NCBI GenBank assembly: GCA_027066595.1
Contig: JAMONG010000091.1
Coordinates: 1 to 13,769, forward strand
Direction: 5' to 3'
From: Sulfurovum sp.
GTDB lineage: Bacteria > Campylobacterota > Campylobacteria > Campylobacterales > Sulfurovaceae
DNA: 13,769 nucleotides
This document shows, one piece after another, positions 7,281-13,707 of this stretch. The notes below the pieces were generated by a model. That model ran no database searches. It was not told the origin of the DNA and saw only the letters and a program-made list of their open reading frames with translations. A program made the translations under genes and the position numbers. Positions within the stretch are counted from its first letter, which is position 1, and each line of letters starts with the position of its first letter.

Positions 7281-9761
7281 TTACGCCTTTCTCAATGTTA
7301 CTGTTTTATATCTAGATTCACCAAAGAGGTCATATACACCTTCAGCTGCTCTATAGTCAGGAACTTTTACAATATCCCCCGTCATTTTTGCATCTGCAAC
7401 CACATCTAAAGTGATACTTCCATTTTCAAATACAACTTCCACTTTATCGCCTAAGCTCTCTGCTTTTTCAACACTTGCATACAATGCAAATGCTTCAAAG
7501 ATTTCATGAGACTTGTCTGTAAAGTCATTGAATTGTCTAGCAGGGTTACATCTGTATGCGATATCACCTTCTAGCACTGCATTTTCATCACACTTTTCAA
7601 CTTCTGGAAGTTCAGTTTCAACATTTGATGTTTCCAAAACATACCCACGGTTATCTGTGCCATCATTGTCAAATGAATTGGTAAGAGCATCAAACTCAAT
7701 GCCCTTAAAGCCTCTCTCTTTAGGAAGAGTTGCAGTCCAGTCAATCGTTAACTCTGGTGCACCTACTAAGACTTTCATAAGATCATTCAGTTCGTATCCA
7801 TTGTATTCAACAGCTGCATTGGTAGGAAGCAGACGTTTACCGATGTTACATAATGTTCCCTCTTGTTGGTTCATAGCTGGCATATCAAGGTCACCCGTGC
7901 CAAGTGCAGAGAGTTTAAAGTCACCATTTTCGTTGTATCCTACAGTATAACCACTTGGAGCATCATCTAGCTCACAAATGAGTGCTACACCTAATGCATT
8001 TGACTTTGGAGGTGTCATCACAACATTGATAGGACATGTAGCTTCAACAAGAGCCACAAGTTTAGCAATGTTTTCTGCTTTGTCATGGTAATATAAATCT
8101 TCACCTAGCATCATAGAGAAATTTTCTTTTTTCTTCATCATTTTTGCAAAAACATCATCAAATTTAGATGCGTCTCCACCAAGTAAATCAATCAGACCGT
8201 TTGTAGAGACTGTAATCTCTTTTTCAACCATCTCTTTTACTTTCTTAGATACTTCTTCCTCTTCACCAGTCTCTTCGTTAAGTACCATCTCTTTAACTGT
8301 TTTTTCAACTTTCTCTTTAATAGTCTTAGTCTCAGTTGTTTTAAAACTCTCGATATAGTCTTTTACTTCTGATGGAAGTTTTTCTTTATCTGCAAACAAG
8401 TCAAGTACCAAGTAAAGCGCTGCTTCTTCAAGTCCTACTTTATGGTTAAAGATTTCAACATTTTTACCAAAAGTTGGAATAAGTGTATCACCCACTGGGT
8501 GGAAGTAAAGTCCTGCACCTTTGTTCATTTTCTGTACATTGTTAAATGCATATTTCATAGCAGGAGAATCATTTCTAAGTGCTGCACCTATAGAGATAAC
8601 AAAATCAGACTTTTTCATTATCGCATCGGTGTCTGTACTCCAAAGTGCATTTCCAGATGCTGCTTCATAGTGGTTTAGGAATTTTTGGAAAGCTCTTACT
8701 TCAAGGTTGTAAAGTTTCAGACCCATTTTTTCTTTAAGTGTTTGAAGCATTGCTGCTTCTTCGTTTGTAATCATAGCATTGAAACGAACAGTCTCTGCTT
8801 TTTTAAATGCTTCTATCGCTGCATCAAAAGCAGCCTTGTCTTTTGTAGCCGTTGTATTTTGGAAATCATAAGCAAAACGTGCAGAACCATCCAAAGAGAC
8901 ATAAGACCATTCATTGGTAATTCTAAAGATTTTTTCTGTTCTGTCTTCAATAGAAGTTGGTTTTACTTCGTAGTAAATTTGTGCACCATCCGATGAGTGT
9001 GCTGCTACTGCTGGCACTCTTTTTAAGTCCCATGCGTTTGACTGGTAAACAAAATCTCTACTTACCAATGCCCCAACAGGACATACCGCGACACACTCAC
9101 CACAGTCAGAACAGTTTGTCTCATCTGTGCCATTACTTGGAGCAATCACAGACTTTTGTAATTTGTTCCACATTGAATACGCATCTTTAGGCATCGTCTC
9201 TTTATAAGCCTTATCAAGATCTGCACCCCCACGTTTTGTGGTCGTAATGGCAGCATCACCTATCATATCTTTACATACTGTCGTACAACGCTCACATACA
9301 ATACAAAGACCTGGATCATAATGTAGTACCGATGACCAATTTGCCACTTCACGTTTAGTATCTGGAATCATATAACTTTGAGAATCAACGCCAAGCTCTA
9401 GTGTGTAGTTTTGTAACTCACACTCACCAGACTTGTCACATACACCACACTGAAGAGGATGGTTTACATCATACACTTCCATAATGGCTCTACGTTCTTC
9501 AAGGATGTTTGGTGTATCTATCGTAACTTCCATCCCCTCTTTTACTTTTGTGTTACAAGAGTATACCTGCTTACCATCTGCTTCAACAAGACAGATACGA
9601 CAAGCCAATGTTGGCGAACATCTTGTCAGATAACATATAGCTGGTACAAAAATATCGTTGGCACGAGCAGCATTAAGAATATATTCACCCTCTTTCGCTT
9701 TATACTCTGTACCATCAATCGTGATACTAACCATATTTTCTACTGTTTTTACTTCACTCAT
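7281..9761 (-). CDS. nuoG: NADH-quinone oxidoreductase subunit G, Campylobacterota type with two-cluster ferredoxin domain
   Basis: Large Fe-S subunit at the electron entry side of complex I, 826 residues. In order: a [2Fe-2S] domain with C43, C54, C57 and C69; a His-ligated [4Fe-4S] motif with H101, C105, C108 and C114 (HPLQCGVCDKSGEC); then a full two-cluster ferredoxin-like pair, C153/C156/C159/C163 (CIVCERCTTVC) and C217/C220/C223/C227 (CSDCGECVAVCPVGAL). The E. coli-type protein keeps only the three cysteines plus the CP of this pair. The rest is a degenerate molybdopterin-oxidoreductase fold. The cysteines that would bind cluster N7 are absent near residues 250-290. Residues about 471-517 form a Lys/Glu-rich insert. 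The ATG at 9761 has an AGGA box 7 bases upstream. nuoG is the first gene of the downstream nuo unit. Confidence 0.96.
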   Translation of the reverse strand: MSEVKTVENMVSITIDGTEYKAKEGEYILNAARANDIFVPAICYLTRCSPTLACRICLVEADGKQVYSCNTKVKEGMEVTIDTPNILEERRAIMEVYDVNHPLQCGVCDKSGECELQNYTLELGVDSQSYMIPDTKREVANWSSVLHYDPGLCIVCERCTTVCKDMIGDAAITTTKRGGADLDKAYKETMPKDAYSMWNKLQKSVIAPSNGTDETNCSDCGECVAVCPVGALVSRDFVYQSNAWDLKRVPAVAAHSSDGAQIYYEVKPTSIEDRTEKIFRITNEWSYVSLDGSARFAYDFQNTTATKDKAAFDAAIEAFKKAETVRFNAMITNEEAAMLQTLKEKMGLKLYNLEVRAFQKFLNHYEAASGNALWSTDTDAIMKKSDFVISIGAALRNDSPAMKYAFNNVQKMNKGAGLYFHPVGDTLIPTFGKNVEIFNHKVGLEEAALYLVLDLFADKEKLPSEVKDYIESFKTTETKTIKEKVEKTVKEMVLNEETGEEEEVSKKVKEMVEKEITVSTNGLIDLLGGDASKFDDVFAKMMKKKENFSMMLGEDLYYHDKAENIAKLVALVEATCPINVVMTPPKSNALGVALICELDDAPSGYTVGYNENGDFKLSALGTGDLDMPAMNQQEGTLCNIGKRLLPTNAAVEYNGYELNDLMKVLVGAPELTIDWTATLPKERGFKGIEFDALTNSFDNDGTDNRGYVLETSNVETELPEVEKCDENAVLEGDIAYRCNPARQFNDFTDKSHEIFEAFALYASVEKAESLGDKVEVVFENGSITLDVVADAKMTGDIVKVPDYRAAEGVYDLFGESRYKTVTLRKA

Positions 9762-9841
9762 TGTTGTTTCCTACTATGTTTGATTGCTTTTTTAAAGCTA
9801 GTCTGCTAAATCTACAAGATAATAGCGAAGTAGCACTTAGT

Positions 9842-9869
9842 ATTTTAAGATAAATGATTAACTCATCAA
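9842..9869 (-). promoter_or_regulatory. Candidate sigma70 promoter for nuoG-N
   Basis: Read on the minus strand, TTGATG (9869-9864) is followed after 16 bases by TAAAAT (9847-9842), about 80 bases before the nuoG start. In Campylobacterota the -10 element is the informative part and -35 boxes are weak, so the TAAAAT is the main support. The position is consistent with nuoG-N being a separate transcription unit from nuoBCD-E. Prediction by eye only. Confidence 0.4.
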
Positions 9870-10029
9870 ATTCCTTTTATGATATGTGTCAATTTTAAAC
9901 ACCTTATTGATAAATAATCTATTGGGCTTTATTTCTGCTTCACTAAATTATAATATCCATTGATTTTTACAGGTGACTCAATCTTCTGTCTGATGTGTAA
10001 ATTTGTTACAATTAGATGCACTCCATCTA

Positions 10030-10035
10030 TATAAT
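10030..10035 (+). promoter_or_regulatory. Candidate -10 element for fqrB
   Basis: A consensus TATAAT lies 70 bases upstream of the chosen fqrB start. A TTGTTA at 10003-10008 could be a -35 box, but the 21-base spacer is too long to be convincing; Campylobacterota promoters often lack a clear -35. If used, transcription would begin near 10042. That places the alternative upstream ATG at 10016 outside the transcript. Confidence 0.4.
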
Positions 10036-10095
10036 AGCCTCTATAAAACCAATAATAGATCTTTATGTGTGTAAATATGGTATATTTCCAAAAAA

Positions 10096-10100
10096 AAGGA
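10096..10100 (+). promoter_or_regulatory. Ribosome binding site deciding the fqrB start
   Basis: AAGGA sits 5 bases before the ATG at 10106, an ideal Shine-Dalgarno placement. The other in-frame ATG, at 10016, has no such box and lies before the TATAAT at 10030, so 10106 is chosen. Confidence 0.75.
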
Positions 10101-10105
10101 TATAC

Positions 10106-11098
10106 ATGGCTTCAGAAAAATTAGTAGATATCGCAATTATCGGTGCAGGACCTGGAGGAATGGCATCAGCCATTGAGGCAAAACTTGCAGGAATTGAAAA
10201 TATTATTGTTATCGATAAAGCATCAACACATAATGACATGATTCACAAATTTTACAAAAAAGGTAAAAGAGTTGATAGAGACTGGATGGGAATCAAGTTT
10301 GAATTTGAAGGTAATGTAACTTTTGATGAGTGTTCAAAAGAAGAATACATCAAACAAATGGATGATTTACTTGCAAGCCATGGTGTTTTAGACAAATTTG
10401 TATATAACACAGAAATTTGGAATACCGTTAAAGGTGATGATGGACTATTTATTGTTAACCTTGATGAAGACAATGTAGTTAAAGCTAAAAATGTCATCGT
10501 ATCTGTAGGTAGAATGGGTAAACCAAACAAACCTGGATATAAATTCCCTAAAGCAATCAGACCAAGATTGAACTTCAACCTCTCTAAAGTTCAAAATGGA
10601 GAAAGAGTCATGGTAGTTGGTGGTGGAGATACTGCTGGTGAATATGCTTATGGTTTAGTGGAACTTGAAGGTATGGAAGATTGTACTGTAACACTTAACT
10701 ATAGAAAGGCTGACATTACAAGAATGAATCCAATCAATACAGAAATGACACTTAAGCATCTTGAAAAAGGTACACTTCTAAACAAAATGGGTGTAGATGT
10801 TGAAAGCGTTGAAGCAACTGAAGATGAGTTAGTAAAAGTAAACTTTACAGATGGCACATCTGAAGTATATGACAGAGTTGTCTATGCACTAGGTGGAACA
10901 AGCCCGAAAGATTTCCTTGTAAACTCAAAAATTGAGACAGGTAAATGGGACGAACCACTTATGGATGAGAAAACAATGGAGACTAATATTCCTGGTCTTT
11001 ATACTATTGGTGATGTTGTTACAGATCAAGGTAGTATTGCACTTGCATTTAACCATGCGTCATTTGTTATGAATGACATCGTAGCAAAACGTAAATAA
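10106..11098 (+). CDS. fqrB: FAD-dependent NAD(P)H oxidoreductase, FqrB-type flavodoxin/ferredoxin reductase
   Basis: Probable cytosolic flavoenzyme of the thioredoxin-reductase-like, YpdA-related fold, 330 residues. An FAD-binding Rossmann motif (IIGAGPGGMASA, residues 11-22) is followed by THNDMIHKFYKKGKR (41-55), which resembles H. pylori HP1164 (FqrB) as I remember it. Next come a second nucleotide motif VVGGGDTAGEY (160-170), basic residues R190 and K191 in NYRKADITRMN that could bind the NADPH phosphate, and the FAD-closing IPGLYTIGDV (295-304). There is no CxxC pair, only C76 and C183, so it is not thioredoxin reductase. FqrB of H. pylori and C. jejuni moves electrons reversibly between flavodoxin and NADP. 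The start at 10106 is chosen for its ribosome binding site. It is the only plus-strand gene and sits inside the nuo cluster. Bacillithiol-type disulfide reductase is a less likely alternative. Confidence 0.75.
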   Translation: MASEKLVDIAIIGAGPGGMASAIEAKLAGIENIIVIDKASTHNDMIHKFYKKGKRVDRDWMGIKFEFEGNVTFDECSKEEYIKQMDDLLASHGVLDKFVYNTEIWNTVKGDDGLFIVNLDEDNVVKAKNVIVSVGRMGKPNKPGYKFPKAIRPRLNFNLSKVQNGERVMVVGGGDTAGEYAYGLVELEGMEDCTVTLNYRKADITRMNPINTEMTLKHLEKGTLLNKMGVDVESVEATEDELVKVNFTDGTSEVYDRVVYALGGTSPKDFLVNSKIETGKWDEPLMDEKTMETNIPGLYTIGDVVTDQGSIALAFNHASFVMNDIVAKRK

Positions 11099-11109
11099 CT
11101 TTTCTTTAC

Positions 11110-11149
11110 ACTACACTCTACTTTAGAGTGTAGTCTTTCTTTTCTTCTT
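11110..11149 (+). terminator. Rho-independent terminator of fqrB
   Basis: A perfect 11-base-pair inverted repeat (ACTACACTCTA at 11110-11120 and its complement at 11124-11134) with a CTT loop is followed by a pyrimidine- and T-rich run, CTTTCTTTTCTTCTT. It begins 11 bases after the fqrB stop. The T-rich side is on the plus strand, so it is oriented for fqrB; the other flank is A-rich and would give only modest function for minus-strand transcripts. Confidence 0.85.
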
Positions 11150-11213
11150 ACACTTCATTTTTAAGCACTGGTATTTTCACATGAGACTTGTTTTAATAGA
11201 TATTTTAATATTT

Positions 11214-11245
11214 AGAGAGAAAACATACAAGTAGTTTAACTTGTA
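11214..11245 (-). terminator. Possible terminator of the nuoBCD-NuoE-like unit
   Basis: On the minus strand, about 25 bases after the NuoE-like stop, TACAAGT (11245-11239) and ACTTGTA (11232-11226) can form a 7-base-pair stem with a 6-base loop, followed by TGTTTTCTCTC. The stem is AT-rich and the T run interrupted, so it is weaker than the fqrB terminator. Its position before the convergent gene makes it a sensible transcription end. Confidence 0.5.
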
Positions 11246-11270
11246 CGTTACAGAAAGAGGAGAGAAGAGC

Positions 11271-11594
11271 TTATGCTTCTTCTTCTGTTTTTTGGGAAGC
11301 TTCTGCTTGTTCAGCTTCTTTTTTAGCAATCTCTATGGCTTCTGCACGTTCTTTGGCAGTTTGTTCATTCACTTTTCTTACAACCACTGTCCAGTCTACT
11401 TCATTGAATTTAAGTGAGTTCATTAAGTCGTGCCCCGTAGCTTTAATCACATCTGCAGACTTTTGAATAGTAGAGAAATCTCCTACTTCAAAAAGGAAAA
11501 TGCCTACTTCATCTACTTTGAGTTCCTGATCAATAAGCTCGACCATTCTGGCATAGAAATCATCTTTTAAGTGTCTTAAATCGTAACGTTTCAT
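11271..11594 (-). CDS. NuoE-like accessory protein of Campylobacterota complex I (HP1264/Cj1575c type)
   Basis: Small soluble protein occupying the nuoE position, 107 residues. The core (about 1-75) starts MKRYDLRHLKDDFYARMVEL and includes VDEVGIFLFEVGDF and LMNSLKFNEVDWTVVVRKV, matching my recollection of the HP1264/Cj1575c family that replaces nuoE in Helicobacter and Campylobacter. It has no cysteine at all, so it cannot carry the [2Fe-2S] cluster of true NuoE; any role must be structural or in docking an electron donor. Residues about 76-107 are a highly charged Ala/Glu/Lys-rich tail, probably helical, longer than I expect for the family (about 75 residues). The start overlaps the stop of the upstream 32-codon ORF by four bases (ATGA), with AGAAAGGA just before it. 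It ends the upstream nuo unit. Confidence 0.85.
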   Translation of the reverse strand: MKRYDLRHLKDDFYARMVELIDQELKVDEVGIFLFEVGDFSTIQKSADVIKATGHDLMNSLKFNEVDWTVVVRKVNEQTAKERAEAIEIAKKEAEQAEASQKTEEEA

Positions 11595-11689
11595 TCATAG
11601 ATTCCTTTCTGGGCAAAGCCCATAAACGACTCTTCAGCAGAGTGCTCTCGTGACTTATCACTCTTCAATAATGTATGTGTATTTTTCAT
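11591..11689 (-). CDS. Unannotated 32-residue small ORF coupled between nuoD and the NuoE-like gene
   Basis: I do not recognise this peptide. It begins MKNTHTLLKS and ends GFAQKGIYE, is hydrophilic, has no cysteine and no membrane segment. Its ATG shares a base with the nuoD stop (TAATG at 11691-11687), and its TGA overlaps the NuoE-like start by four bases (ATGA at 11594-11591), so it fills the whole 94-base gap and is coupled on both sides. A GGAG/GAGG sequence in the last codons of nuoD lies about 10 bases before its ATG. The same TAATG arrangement joins nuoM to nuoN and the upstream gene to nuoC. It could be a real small subunit, a translation-coupling device, or a relic. The layout supports translation; function is unknown. 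Confidence 0.6.
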   Translation of the reverse strand: MKNTHTLLKSDKSREHSAEESFMGFAQKGIYE

Positions 11690-12918
11690 TATCTATCCAC
11701 CTCTCCAAATACAATGTTTGTTGTACCAATAATCGTAACAACATCCGCAAGGTATGTTCCAACAAGAAGATTTTGAAGTAATCCTGTATGGAAGAAACTT
11801 GGTGCTCTACATTTTAACCTGTAAGCATATGGCTCACCTTCTGACTTGATGTAGAAACCAAGTTCACCTTTTGGTGATTCAGTTGGGACATACACTTCAC
11901 CACGTGGTGGTCTCATACCTTGAGTGACAAGCACAAAGTGTTGCATAAGTGCATAGTTTTGTGTCATAATCTCTTCTTTGGGTGCTGAAATATACTGAGG
12001 GGCGTGAGCCATAAGTTGAGGCTCTGTCTCTTTATAGATAGGAATCAGTTGTCTAATAATACGCGTTGACTGTTTCATCTCTTCCATATACATTCTAAAA
12101 CGACCATAAGAGTCACATCTATCAGAAGTAGGTATATCAAAGTCAAGCTCAGGGTAAAGTTCATAAGGCTCTTCTTTTCTAATGTCATACTTGACACCAG
12201 ACCCTCTAAGCATTACACCTGTACAACCCCAAGAGAGAGCATCTTCTGCAGAGATAACCCCTACATCTTCCAAACGCATTTTCCAAATACGGTTTTCATT
12301 GAGTAGTGCACCATAGGTATGCTCTACCTCATAATCAACTTTATCACAAAATGCTGCAGCATTTTCTAACCAACCAGCAGGTAAATCAAGTGGTACACCA
12401 CCGATACGTACAGCAGAGTGAGTCAATCTTGCCCCACAGTAGTCTTCCATTAAGTCCATAGCAAACTCACGTTCACGGAAAGCATAAAGGAACACTGACA
12501 TCGCACCAACATCAAGTGCATGAGTTGCAACAAAGAAAAGGTGAGAGATGATGCGATTAAGCTCTAACAACATCGTACGAATTGCTTGTGCACGTCTAGG
12601 TGCTTCGATATCAAGTAACTTCTCAACTGCCAAAGCATAGGCATAGTTATTTGAAGTAGACGCGATATAGTCAAGTCTGTCAGTCGTTGGTAAGAACTCA
12701 TTGTATGTCATATTTTCAGCCATCTTCTCGATACCACGGTGTAAGTAACCGATATCAGGATAGGCTTTAACCACTTGCTCACCATCTAGCTCAAGCACAA
12801 GTCTTAACTGACCGTGTGCCGAAGGGTGCTGAGGACCAAAGTTGATAACCATTGTATTGTCATCACGCTCAAAATTGAGGTTTTCAAAAAATGGCGTTAA
12901 TTTATTGGATACTTGCAT
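11689..12918 (-). CDS. nuoD: NADH-quinone oxidoreductase subunit D
   Basis: 49-kDa-type subunit that forms the quinone-reduction site with NuoB, 409 residues, full length. The N-terminal loop FGPQHPSAHGQLRLVLELDGE (about 27-47) carries the conserved histidine near the quinone head, and the conserved tyrosine is Y84 in DRLDYIASTSNNYA. RCDSYGRFRMYMEEMKQS lies near residue 270, PPRGEVYVPTESPKGELGFY near 340, and the protein ends in the family-typical GEVDR. It is hydrogenase-related but lacks the nickel-binding cysteines, as expected. It starts 9 bases after nuoC with a GGAG ribosome binding site in the gap. Its TAA stop overlaps the next small ORF. Confidence 0.98.
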   Translation of the reverse strand: MQVSNKLTPFFENLNFERDDNTMVINFGPQHPSAHGQLRLVLELDGEQVVKAYPDIGYLHRGIEKMAENMTYNEFLPTTDRLDYIASTSNNYAYALAVEKLLDIEAPRRAQAIRTMLLELNRIISHLFFVATHALDVGAMSVFLYAFREREFAMDLMEDYCGARLTHSAVRIGGVPLDLPAGWLENAAAFCDKVDYEVEHTYGALLNENRIWKMRLEDVGVISAEDALSWGCTGVMLRGSGVKYDIRKEEPYELYPELDFDIPTSDRCDSYGRFRMYMEEMKQSTRIIRQLIPIYKETEPQLMAHAPQYISAPKEEIMTQNYALMQHFVLVTQGMRPPRGEVYVPTESPKGELGFYIKSEGEPYAYRLKCRAPSFFHTGLLQNLLVGTYLADVVTIIGTTNIVFGEVDR

Positions 12919-12927
12919 GACTGCTCC

Positions 12928-13707
12928 CTATCTTCTCTCATCTAATTGTTTAGATGATTTTTTATTATAGTTTACTAACACAGTTTCACTGTATTCTATT
13001 TCTACTTCTTGGTCTGCATTATAGTCTGCACCAAATGGCACTTCATATCCTATACGAGAGAAACGTTTTGTATCTTCGATATCTATCTTAGCAGGGTCTC
13101 TGTTTTCAGGCCCGATAATATCTCTATACTCTTTACCAAAGATTTTATCTACTTCATACCATGAAGCAAACTCATCCCCATGTAATGGATAGGTTTTAAG
13201 GAGTGGATGTCCTTCCCAGTCATCTGGCATAAGTATACGTTTAAGGAATGGATGGTTATTTACCTTAATACCAAACATATCGAACATCTCACGCTCTGCA
13301 AAATTTGCAGATTTGTAAAGTGGCTCAATACTCTCAATAGCTGCACCATTAGCTAAACGACAAACAACTCTCACTCTTTTTGCTTCTGTAACATTAAGAA
13401 GTTGCCAAAAAAGTTCAAATTCATTGTCTTTGGCTAAGTAATCTACCGCTGATTGTTCAGAACATTGTGTGTATCCACATGTCTCTTTGAGGGTTTTCAT
13501 CACATCAAAGTTACATGTTGGGTCTATATGTACAACAAGTTGACCTATCTCAATATAGGCTTCTTTCACATCTTCACCCAAAGCAGTGACTACTGAAGCG
13601 AAATGCTCATCTGTTACTTCTGCTCTAGGTACACGAGGTACAACATGAAATCTATCTGTATAGTATGCTTTTTTCTGAACGTTATCTTTAGGAACATATT
13701 TACGCAT
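12928..13707 (-). CDS. nuoC: NADH-quinone oxidoreductase subunit C
   Basis: 30-kDa-type subunit of the complex I connecting module, 259 residues, not fused to NuoD. The diagnostic region is AEREMFDMFGIKVNNHPFLK plus RILMPDDWEGHPLLKTYPL (about 137-175), the classic respiratory-chain 30-kDa signature. The N-terminal half (about 30-130) is the less conserved alpha/beta domain. About 80 residues follow the signature, including an acidic stretch (DADQEVEIEYSE-like) and a basic end, KKSSKQLDERR. The ATG at 13707 overlaps the stop of the preceding gene (TAATG), with GAGG upstream. The gene ends 9 bases before nuoD. Confidence 0.97.
   Translation of the reverse strand: MRKYVPKDNVQKKAYYTDRFHVVPRVPRAEVTDEHFASVVTALGEDVKEAYIEIGQLVVHIDPTCNFDVMKTLKETCGYTQCSEQSAVDYLAKDNEFELFWQLLNVTEAKRVRVVCRLANGAAIESIEPLYKSANFAEREMFDMFGIKVNNHPFLKRILMPDDWEGHPLLKTYPLHGDEFASWYEVDKIFGKEYRDIIGPENRDPAKIDIEDTKRFSRIGYEVPFGADYNADQEVEIEYSETVLVNYNKKSSKQLDERR

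Larger units (their letters stand above)
9762..10105. other. Divergent intergenic region between nuoG and fqrB
   Basis: This 344-base AT-rich stretch separates two genes transcribed away from each other, so it should hold promoters for both. On the minus strand it contains an AGGA ribosome binding site (9769-9772) for nuoG and a TTGATG/TAAAAT promoter-like pair (9842-9869). On the plus strand it contains a TATAAT box (10030-10035) and an AAGGA ribosome binding site (10096-10100) for fqrB. Another TATAAT occurs on both strands around 9947-9954 and could be an alternative -10 for either gene. No convincing coding sequence, tRNA, riboswitch or long palindrome was seen. Confidence 0.7.

Noticed and set aside
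7513..7950. 145-codon plus-strand open frame inside nuoG
   Set aside because: It is antisense to well-conserved nuoG coding sequence, has no recognisable motif, and is low-complexity Ser/Pro-rich, as expected from a shadow frame.
9459..9809. 116-codon plus-strand open frame over the start of nuoG
   Set aside because: It is antisense to the cysteine-rich N-terminal domain of NuoG. The many Cys, Phe and Ile residues reflect the complementary strand, and no ribosome binding site or family match is apparent.
9856..9869. TGAT-N6-ATCA imperfect palindrome near the nuoG promoter, considered as an FNR/CRP-type site
   Set aside because: The half-site spacing fits neither TTGAT-N4-ATCAA nor TGTGA-N6-TCACA, and a short AT-rich palindrome is expected by chance here.
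9887..9892. Perfect TTGACA -35 box on the minus strand upstream of nuoG
   Set aside because: No -10-like hexamer lies 16-18 bases downstream of it; the sequence at that distance is TTGATG, so it was not called as the promoter.
10252..10578. 108-codon minus-strand open frame inside fqrB
   Set aside because: It lies opposite the fqrB coding sequence; Leu/Ser-rich composition with no motif indicates a shadow of the real gene.
11135..11270. Possible small gene or RNA between the convergent fqrB and NuoE-like genes
   Set aside because: Apart from the two terminator hairpins, the stretch is AT-rich with stops in the frames examined and no convincing start or structured RNA.
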